The position numbers and the translations under genes were made by a program. This document shows, one piece after another, positions 1 through 4,560 of a DNA stretch of 7,015 nucleotides. Each line of letters starts with the position of its first letter. Positions within the stretch are counted from its first letter, which is position 1. Source of the DNA: an uncultured Collinsella sp. (GTDB lineage Bacteria; Actinomycetota; Coriobacteriia; Coriobacteriales; Coriobacteriaceae); the NCBI GenBank assembly GCA_900549655.1, contig UROZ01000102.1, positions 1 to 7,015 of the forward strand, given 5' to 3'. Under the pieces are notes generated by a model. It was not told the origin of the DNA. It saw nothing but the letters and a program-made list of their open reading frames with translations, and made no database searches.

Positions 1-25
1 AATCCAAGGGTTATACCCTAAGAGC

Positions 26-51
26 AAACCACCCCTTTTAGGGGTGGTTTT
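26..51 (+). terminator. Rho-independent terminator of an upstream gene
   Basis: Positions 26-35 (AAACCACCCC) and 41-50 (GGGGTGGTTT) form a perfect 10-bp stem around a 5-base loop. On the plus strand the stem is followed by T-rich sequence (TTTTGATTTGCTT). The opposite strand has no U-rich tail, so this most likely ends a plus-strand gene lying left of the window. A small 5-bp hairpin (AGGGT 7-11 / ACCCT 15-19) sits just before it. Confidence 0.8.
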
Positions 52-79
52 GATTTGCTTCGCGCCATGTGGGGGCGGT

Positions 80-292
80 GGCGACGTGCATTTTTGCGAG
101 TATTCTGCAGTCGAAAGTCCCTGCATACCGATCTCGGGCAAAAAATCGGGAGTTCTCGATGTTTTCTACGAATGATGGGCGGGGTTATGGGCTGGCAGCG
201 TTTGATTTGCAGGGATATTCGCGGTCTTTGGCATTTATCGTGGCGCCCGAAGCTCTTGGTTATGTTGAATACTCCTAAAAATGCACGGCGCC
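80..292. repeat. Segment bounded by imperfect terminal inverted repeats (MITE-like or palindromic intergenic element)
   Basis: Positions 80-105 are the near-exact reverse complement of 267-292: 23 of 26 bases match, and the shared core is TGCATTTTT followed by GAGTATTC. An 8-bp pair is nested inside (118-125 TCCCTGCA with 208-215 TGCAGGGA), so a transcript could fold into a long hairpin. Short open frames cross the segment on both strands. None has a ribosome binding site or recognisable product, and I see no transposase. No clear target-site duplication is visible; GGCG occurs near both ends but also belongs to the repeat arms. The segment lies between two terminators, a typical home for a small non-autonomous element. 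The inverted repeats are directly visible. Calling it a mobile or dispersed repeat is inference. Confidence 0.5.
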
Positions 293-317
293 TAGAGGGG
301 GGCCTTCGCGAAAAAGG

Positions 318-356
318 AAACCGCCCCGTCGAAGTATGCATTCGACGGGGCGGTTT
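318..356 (-). terminator. Rho-independent terminator downstream of lemA
   Basis: Positions 318-333 and 341-356 form a perfect 16-bp, GC-rich stem (arm AAACCGCCCCGTCGAA) with a 7-base loop. Read on the minus strand, the stem is followed by TCCTTTTTCGCG, which is a U-rich tail. On the plus strand the tail is TATGCATAT. It therefore fits best as the lemA terminator, about 37 bases past the lemA stop codon, though it may also work in both directions. Confidence 0.85.
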
Positions 357-392
357 ATGCATATAGCCGATTTAGGATGCGCTGCCAAACTA

Positions 393-944
393 CTAGAACT
401 TGACGGTCGGGGCCTGGCGGGCTGCTTCGGCGGCCTCGAAGCCTTGGCGCTCCTTAAACTGGAAGATGCCGGCAAAGATGACAGCCGGGAACGTCTGAAT
501 GGCGTTGTTGTAGCTGAGCACGCAATCGTTGTAGCTCTGGCGTGCGTAGCTAATCTTGTTCTCGGTATCCTCGAGCGATGCCTGCAGCTGCGTAAAGTTG
601 GTGTTTGCCTTAAGATCGGGATAGGCCTCGGCTACGGCGAAGAGCTGACGCAGTGCACCGGTCAGCACGTTGTCGGCTTCCATCTTGGCCTCGGGCGTGG
701 TGGCCTTGACGGCGGTGTTACGCGCGCTGATCACGGCGGAGAGCGTCTCCTGCTCGTGCTTGGCGTAGCCCTTGACGGTCTCGACCAGGTTGGGAATCAG
801 GTCGTTGCGACGCTGCAGCTGCGTGTCGATGTTCTGCCAGGCGTTATCGATGCGGTTACGCTTGGTGACCATGTTGTTGTAGATGCCGGCGATGGCGCAG
901 ACAATCACAATGACAACAACGATGCCGATGATGACGGTAATCAT
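393..944 (-). CDS. lemA: LemA family membrane protein
   Basis: This encodes 183 residues, the usual length for LemA proteins. Residues 3-21 form one hydrophobic membrane segment, with the N-terminus probably outside and a long helical cytoplasmic or surface portion following, as in the family. The hallmark stretch YNNMVTKRNRIDNAWQNID (22-40) is followed by QLQRRNDLIPNLVETVKGYA (42-61). Further on come the conserved AEAYPDLKAN (105-114) and a C-terminal FPAVIFAGIFQFKER (152-166), ending in AP-V-F. The ATG at 944 is chosen because it begins the membrane segment and has GGAG five bases upstream; the open frame extends further upstream but without LemA similarity. The gene stands alone, divergent from a TetR regulator, without the TPM-domain or HtpX-type partner often found beside lemA. 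The molecular function of LemA is not established, although the family assignment is firm. Confidence 0.95.
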   Translation of the reverse strand: MITVIIGIVVVIVIVCAIAGIYNNMVTKRNRIDNAWQNIDTQLQRRNDLIPNLVETVKGYAKHEQETLSAVISARNTAVKATTPEAKMEADNVLTGALRQLFAVAEAYPDLKANTNFTQLQASLEDTENKISYARQSYNDCVLSYNNAIQTFPAVIFAGIFQFKERQGFEAAEAARQAPTVKF

Positions 945-987
945 GATGTCTCCGTTTCGAATGGCCGCGGCGGCATGCGCCAGCTGC

Positions 988-1020
988 CGTTGGTATAACG
1001 CTACTAGTATACCCGCAACG
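988..1020. promoter_or_regulatory. Palindromic operator-like site between lemA and the TetR gene
   Basis: GGTATA (992-997) is mirrored by TATACC (1008-1013) across ten bases. An outer pair, CGTTG (988-992) and CAACG (1016-1020), extends the dyad with a 3-base offset. The dyad covers the predicted lemA -10 box. TetR proteins commonly bind such dyads in the gap between their own gene and a divergent target, so this is a candidate operator for the neighbouring regulator. The symmetry is visible in the sequence; binding is inferred. Confidence 0.4.
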
Positions 1021-1034
1021 TTTTGCCGTGCCGA
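1006..1034 (-). promoter_or_regulatory. Probable lemA promoter
   Basis: Read on the minus strand, a TATACT -10 box (1011-1006) is preceded, after a 17-base spacer, by TCGGCA (1034-1029), which matches four of six -35 consensus bases. Initiation would be near 999, giving a leader of about 55 bases to the lemA ATG. The -10 box is strong and the -35 weak, so the assignment rests mainly on the -10 match and its position. Confidence 0.5.
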
Positions 1035-1143
1035 ACTTTCCGGTAAGCGTTGTGTTTTCGGCGGGGTCGGCACCGGGGCAAAGCGCGCGAGGTACAGGTG
1101 TAAGATATGCGACAGATTGACGAGTGTTGTCTTTGCCCTGAGG

Positions 1144-1740
1144 ATGGCGATACCAGTGGACCTTCGCATTAAGAAAACCTACCGCGCCCTGTTCGATGCC
1201 TTCACCGAGCTTCTCGAGGAGCATCGTTTTGAGGACCTGACGGTTGCCATGCTGTGCGACCGCGCCATGATTCGCCGCACGACGTTCTACAAGCACTTTC
1301 GCGACAAGAACGATTACTTTGCCTTTTATATCGATGAGCTTATGTCGGGCTTGCCGCAAAAACAGCCCGATGAGGCCGGCGCGGTGTCTGCCGAGGACGT
1401 GCGCGCGCTTCGGCACGCGATTTTGGACGATGCCATGGATTTGATTCTGGCGCACGAGCAGCTCATGGATAACATTTTGGCAAGCAGCATGTCGGGCATG
1501 TTGACCAACGTCATTTGCGACCGCATTGCCCGCTCCATCCGCGAGCGTGTGATGAACGTGCTCGCCGAGGATGCCCTGGCCCCCGTGTCACTCGAGACGA
1601 CGTCTGAGTTTGTCGCCGGCGGTATTATTCGACTTTTCACGATATGGTGGGAATCGGGCCACGATCTGGAGCGTCGACCTGAGATAGCCGACGTGGTCGA
1701 CGCGCTGTTTGAGCGAACCATGACGCCGGTGAATCACTAA
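1144..1740 (+). CDS. TetR/AcrR family transcriptional regulator
   Basis: This encodes 198 residues, a normal TetR length. The N-terminus, DLRIKKTYRALFDAFTELLE (6-25), leads into the helix-turn-helix at about 32-52, with the family signature RRTTFYKHFRDKNDYF at 44-59. The rest is a helical ligand-binding and dimerisation region of about 130 residues. Its W-rich segment near 163-171 (RLFTIWWES) resembles the C-terminal region seen in DhaS-like TetR proteins. The start is uncertain. The ATG at 1144 has GAGG directly abutting it, while a GTG at 1156, four codons later, lies 12 bases after that GAGG and still leaves the whole domain intact. The gene is divergent from lemA and converges on tRNA-Ser with a 3-bp gap and no terminator in between. 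The ligand is unknown. Control of lemA or of itself through the dyad at 988-1020 is inferred from position. Confidence 0.88.
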   Translation: MAIPVDLRIKKTYRALFDAFTELLEEHRFEDLTVAMLCDRAMIRRTTFYKHFRDKNDYFAFYIDELMSGLPQKQPDEAGAVSAEDVRALRHAILDDAMDLILAHEQLMDNILASSMSGMLTNVICDRIARSIRERVMNVLAEDALAPVSLETTSEFVAGGIIRLFTIWWESGHDLERRPEIADVVDALFERTMTPVNH

Positions 1741-1743
1741 AAG

Positions 1744-1833
1744 TGGCGGAGAGAGGGGGATTCGAACCCCCGGAACGCTCTCGCGCTCAACGGTTTTCAA
1801 GACCGCCGCATTCAACCGCTCTGCCATCTCTCC
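1744..1833 (-). tRNA. tRNA-Ser (anticodon UGA)
   Basis: On the minus strand the acceptor arms GGAGAGA (1833-1827) and TCTCTCC (1754-1748) pair perfectly. They are followed by discriminator G (1747) and an encoded CCA (1746-1744). The anticodon loop CTTGAAA (1801-1795) places TGA at 1799-1797, closed by a 5-bp stem. A long variable arm (GAGCGCGAGAGCGTTC region) marks it as a class II tRNA, as expected for serine. The T arm is GGGGGTTCGAATCCCCC. It would read UCA and probably other UCN codons. A TATCAT -10-like box at 1849-1844 on the same strand could start the transcript a few bases before the tRNA. Immediately 3' of the CCA lies CTTTTAG, a short possible stop signal. Confidence 0.96.
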
Positions 1834-1884
1834 GTGAGTCGTAATGATAGCATCGTTTTGAATTTGCAACAGGGAAGGCGAACG

Positions 1885-3666
1885 ATGACGATCACCGAAA
1901 TCGACGAGAAGTTCATGCGCGAGGCGCTGGCGGAGGCGCGAGTCGCCGCGGCGGTGGGCGAGGTGCCCATCGGAGCCGTAGTGGTGCGCGACGGTGAGAT
2001 CGTCGCGAGGGCGCACAATCGGCGCGAACTCGACCAGGACCCTTCGGCTCATGCCGAGTTTGCGGCCGTGTGCGCCGCTGCCCAGGCGCTTGGCCGCTGG
2101 CGCCTTTTCGACTGTACGGTTTATGTGACGTTGGAACCCTGCTGCATGTGCGCGGGCCTTATGGTCAACGCGCGCGTGGGGCGCTGCGTGTATGGCGCGA
2201 GCGACGCCAAGGCGGGCGCGTTGGGATCCCTATACGATTTGAATGCCGACTCGCGCCTGAATCATCGGTTTAACGTGACGGCTGGGGTCCTGGCGGATGA
2301 ATGCCGCGAGCTGCTGAGTAGCTATTTTGGCGGTCTGCGCGGAGCGGGCGGCGCTGATTGCGGTTGTGGGGCCGATCTTGAAGCACACGCCGCTCACGCC
2401 GCAGCGCTCGCGGGTGCCGAAGAGGATGCTGGCACGGCGGTTGATTTTGGCCCCGTGCAGCGCCGGCCCCGCCGTGTGCTGTTGGCGATCGATTCCTTTA
2501 AGGGCAGCATGTCGAGTGCGCAGGCGGAGGCGGCGGTTGCCGAGGGCATGCGCCGTGTGTGGCCCGATGCCCAGGTGGCCACATTGCCGCTGGCGGATGG
2601 CGGTGAGGGGACACTCGATGCCGTTGCCGCGTGCGGCGGTGAGATTGTGACCTGCGAGGTGGCAGGTCCCTTGGGCGACCGCGTGTCTGCCCGGATGCTG
2701 GTGGACGACGAGCGCGACTCGGCTGTAATTGAGATGGCCGAGGCGGCGGGTATTGGGTATTCACCCTGCACGGAATCGGCGGCGCTCGCGGCTTCGACCT
2801 ATGGCGTGGGCGAGCTGATGCTCCGTGCGGTTCGCGCCGGGGCAAAGACTATCTATATTGGTCTGGGCGGCAGTGCCACCAACGACGGTGGCGCCGGCAT
2901 GCTGCAGGCGCTGGGCGCGCGTGTGGTCGATGATCAGGGATGCGATATCGCCCCCGGTCTTGCCGGCCTTGAGCAGGTGGCGAGCGTTGATTTGGCGCCA
3001 GCTCTGCAGGCTTTGGATGATGCTCGTATCGTTGTGCTTTCTGATGTCGAGAATCCGCTCGTGGGGCGTCGAAGCGCACTGGCGGTGTTTGGCGGGCAGA
3101 AGGGCCTGCCGGCGGATGATGTCGAGGTGCCGTGCAGATACGACGGCTGGATGGTCGGCTACGGTCGCCTGCTCGATGCGGCAATTTTCGAGGCGCGAGC
3201 CCAGGGGTTGTTGCGCACACCCGAGGGTGCGCGGACATTTGGCTCGGTGCTCGGCGTGCCCGGCGCGGGCGCTGCCGGTGGCTTGGGCGCGGCGTTGCTG
3301 GCGCTCGGCGCGGAGCTACGCTCGGGCGTGGAGACGGTGCTCGATCTGATTGGGTTTGACGAGCGCGTATGCGATGTCGACCTAGTCATAACGGGCGAGG
3401 GCAATATGGATGAGCAGTCCGCCGCCGGTAAGGCACCGGTGGGCGTGGCCCGCCGCGCGAAGCGATATGGCAAGCCGGTGGTCGCCGTCGTGGGCGGTCG
3501 CGCCGTCAACCTGGACACGGTGTATGAGCAGGGTATTGACTTGGTTTTGCCGATTTGTCGCAAACCCATGAGCCTGGAACAGGCGCTCGGTGTGCAAGAA
3601 GCCACAACCAACCTCATCTGTGCCGGCGAAGCAGCCGCTCGATCCTACGACCTTGGCCGCATCTAG
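1885..3666 (+). CDS. Fused tRNA adenosine(34) deaminase TadA and glycerate kinase
   Basis: This single 593-codon frame contains two complete enzymes. Residues 1-152 are TadA, which deaminates A34 to inosine in tRNA-Arg(ACG). HAE at 56-58 supplies a zinc ligand and the catalytic Glu, and PCCMC at 85-89 supplies the other zinc ligands. Residues 153-195 are an Ala/Gly-rich linker. Residues 196-593 match the GarK/GlxK-type glycerate kinase family, which phosphorylates glycerate with ATP, usually giving 2-phosphoglycerate. Its motifs are DSFKGSMS (203-210), PLADGGEGT (235-243), GLGGSATNDGGAGM (326-339), DVENPL (387-392), FGGQKG (402-407) and TGEGNMDEQSAAGKAPVGVA (503-522). The ATG at 1885 is chosen over the upstream GTG (1834) because AGGGAAGG ends six bases before it and TadA similarity begins there. 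No stop separates the domains. A GTG at 2455 could start the kinase internally but lacks a clear ribosome binding site. Both assignments are firm; whether the product stays joined is unknown. Confidence 0.93.
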   Translation: MTITEIDEKFMREALAEARVAAAVGEVPIGAVVVRDGEIVARAHNRRELDQDPSAHAEFAAVCAAAQALGRWRLFDCTVYVTLEPCCMCAGLMVNARVGRCVYGASDAKAGALGSLYDLNADSRLNHRFNVTAGVLADECRELLSSYFGGLRGAGGADCGCGADLEAHAAHAAALAGAEEDAGTAVDFGPVQRRPRRVLLAIDSFKGSMSSAQAEAAVAEGMRRVWPDAQVATLPLADGGEGTLDAVAACGGEIVTCEVAGPLGDRVSARMLVDDERDSAVIEMAEAAGIGYSPCTESAALAASTYGVGELMLRAVRAGAKTIYIGLGGSATNDGGAGMLQALGARVVDDQGCDIAPGLAGLEQVASVDLAPALQALDDARIVVLSDVENPLVGRRSALAVFGGQKGLPADDVEVPCRYDGWMVGYGRLLDAAIFEARAQGLLRTPEGARTFGSVLGVPGAGAAGGLGAALLALGAELRSGVETVLDLIGFDERVCDVDLVITGEGNMDEQSAAGKAPVGVARRAKRYGKPVVAVVGGRAVNLDTVYEQGIDLVLPICRKPMSLEQALGVQEATTNLICAGEAAARSYDLGRI

Positions 3667-3693
3667 AAAAGCAGTCTTTTTGCACTTCAAGTG

Positions 3694-3723
3694 TTGACGC
3701 CGTTATTCATGTGCCATTAATAA
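3694..3723 (+). promoter_or_regulatory. Predicted sigma-70-type promoter for the surface-protein gene
   Basis: TTGACG (3694-3699) is followed by TTAATA (3717-3722) after 17 bases or TAATAA (3718-3723) after 18. The -35 matches consensus in five of six positions and the -10 is also good. It begins 27 bases after the stop of the fusion gene and points at the surface-protein gene, so that gene probably has its own transcript rather than depending on readthrough. Confidence 0.5.
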
Positions 3724-3770
3724 ATTGCTCTTCGTTCAGTTGTTCGCCGATTAATCCTGCCAATTTATTA
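3718..3770. repeat. Spaced 10-bp perfect inverted repeat overlapping the promoter -10
   Basis: TAATAAATTG at 3718-3727 is exactly repeated in inverted form as CAATTTATTA at 3761-3770, with 33 bases between. The left arm covers the predicted -10 box. Possible roles are a two-site operator for a repressor or the ends of a very small invertible segment. The spacing is short for known promoter inversions, so an operator is more likely. Confidence 0.4.
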
Positions 3771-3886
3771 CCATTTTGGGCGAAGACGTGGATTATCTCC
3801 ATGATGGGCCTCTTTGGGCATAATGTTGTCTTTGAACTGTCCTAATCAATAGATCGCTCTTGGGAAGAGAAGGCGACACCAGAGGG

Positions 3887-3890
3887 GGAG
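3887..3890 (+). promoter_or_regulatory. Ribosome binding site that sets the TTG start at 3898
   Basis: GGAG at 3887-3890, within a purine run AGAGGGGGAGAAGGGAA, lies seven bases before TTG 3898. No ATG or GTG in this frame gives a complete signal peptide, so this site decides the start. Confidence 0.6.
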
Positions 3891-3897
3891 AAGGGAA

Positions 3898-4560
3898 TTG
3901 GAGAGGAAAGTTTTCGGCGGGGGGCGGAGAGCCGCTGCTCTCTGCCTTGCGCTGGTTCTCGGCTTCGGATGTTTATCCGTCGGCGCGACGGCCGGTGTCG
4001 CATATGCGGCCACGGCATCGCGGGCTGCGTATGCTGCGGATGATTTTGAGATCACCCAGGACGGCGTGACCTATTCGTGCGAGACCACGGATAAGGGCAC
4101 GGCGGAAATCACATGTATTGTTGCCGACGACAGCGTGACCGCGGTGAGTGTGCCCAGCTCCATCGAGCATGATGGCCAGACCTACAAAGTCACCGAACTT
4201 TATTTCTCGTCTGGTATCGTGGCCGAGAACGTTGAGCAGCTGACGCTTCCCGACACGCTCGAAAACGTGCGCGGATGGTATTTCCGGAAGTTCGTAAAGG
4301 TCAAGGAGCTCCATATCCCTGGCTCCATCAAGGACTTCAGTTGCACGCTGCAAAACGCCGGCTCGCTCGAAAAGCTCTATTTCGATGAGGGCGTCGAGGA
4401 GATTAGCGCCAACTCGATGGTCAATGGCTGCAGCAGCCTTTCGGAGATCGATCTCCCCTCCACCCTCAAAATGATTTCGGGCCCGAGCGCCTTCGGGGGG
4501 GGGCTACGGCCCTCACAAGCATCGAGTTTCCAAAAGATGTCGCCTTCGCCGATACCATAA
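3898..4560 (+). CDS. N-terminal part of a secreted leucine-rich-repeat surface protein, cut short by a frameshift
   Basis: As the sequence stands this frame gives 220 residues. It starts with a signal peptide: charged MERKVFGGGRR, a hydrophobic core over about 12-34, and likely signal peptidase I sites at AYA-A after residue 37 or after residue 46. A beta-rich segment with BspA-type (LRR_5) leucine-rich repeats follows, including LTLPDTLENV, ELHIPGSIKDF and SEIDLPSTLKMI. At 4495-4503 a run of nine G shifts the reading frame. About 18 unrelated residues then precede the TAA at 4558-4560. The leucine-rich repeats resume in the frame that begins in codon register at 4512, so this is the 5' part of a much larger gene. 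TTG 3898 is used as start because it is the only start giving an intact signal peptide and it has GGAG seven bases upstream. The short product, if made, would be exported but probably not anchored. Confidence 0.8.
   Translation: MERKVFGGGRRAAALCLALVLGFGCLSVGATAGVAYAATASRAAYAADDFEITQDGVTYSCETTDKGTAEITCIVADDSVTAVSVPSSIEHDGQTYKVTELYFSSGIVAENVEQLTLPDTLENVRGWYFRKFVKVKELHIPGSIKDFSCTLQNAGSLEKLYFDEGVEEISANSMVNGCSSLSEIDLPSTLKMISGPSAFGGGLRPSQASSFQKMSPSPIP
4495..4503 (+). repeat. Nine-G homopolymer tract at the reading-frame break
   Basis: Nine consecutive G interrupt the coding sequence inside one leucine-rich repeat. The upstream frame reads A-F-G-G-G-L-R-P and soon stops. With seven or ten G it would read into the downstream frame, giving AFGGATALTSI or AFGGGATALTSI. 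Seven G keeps the exact spacing of the neighbouring repeats (AF-x-x-C-x-x-L). Such tracts slip during replication and are a known cause of on/off switching of surface proteins. The tract is also the sort of place where sequencing errors occur. Confidence 0.85.

Larger units (their letters stand above)
3667..3897 (+). other. AT-rich intergenic region and 5' leader of the surface-protein gene
   Basis: This 231-bp gap is visibly richer in A and T than its neighbours and holds no credible gene. A weak 5-bp hairpin (AAAAG 3667-3671 / CTTTT 3676-3680), followed by a T and GC, is the only terminator-like feature after the fusion gene. The promoter and inverted repeat listed separately occupy 3694-3770. 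If the promoter is used, the message has a leader of about 165 bases before the TTG start. Two short pairs, TTCGCC 3743-3748 with GGCGAA 3779-3784 and TCTTCG 3729-3734 with CGAAGA 3781-3786, could form alternative leader structures, though these are short enough to occur by chance. Confidence 0.5.

Noticed and set aside
55..366. Short open frames on both strands at the left end, including a 69-codon plus-strand frame at 69-278
   Set aside because: They have no ribosome binding site or known family, and they overlap two terminator stems or lie in the inverted-repeat element. At most one could be a remnant carried by a repeat.
336..998. A 220-codon plus-strand open frame opposite lemA
   Set aside because: It lies antisense to a clear LemA coding sequence, begins inside the lemA terminator stem and has a low-complexity tail.
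1588..2052. A 154-codon minus-strand open frame
   Set aside because: Its middle is simply the translated tRNA-Ser gene and its ends are antisense to tetR and tadA.
2394..3617. Several open frames of 100-170 codons on both strands across the glycerate kinase region
   Set aside because: They are GC-driven shadows of the kinase frame. None has its own motifs or ribosome binding site.
3667..3682. Possible terminator after the tadA-kinase fusion
   Set aside because: The stem is only five base pairs, four of them A-T, with a short T run that is itself part of the stem. It is too weak to list as a terminator.
3718..3770. A minimal invertible promoter flanked by the 10-bp inverted repeat
   Set aside because: Only 33 bases lie between the arms and there is no invertase gene in view. 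An operator explains the symmetry more simply.
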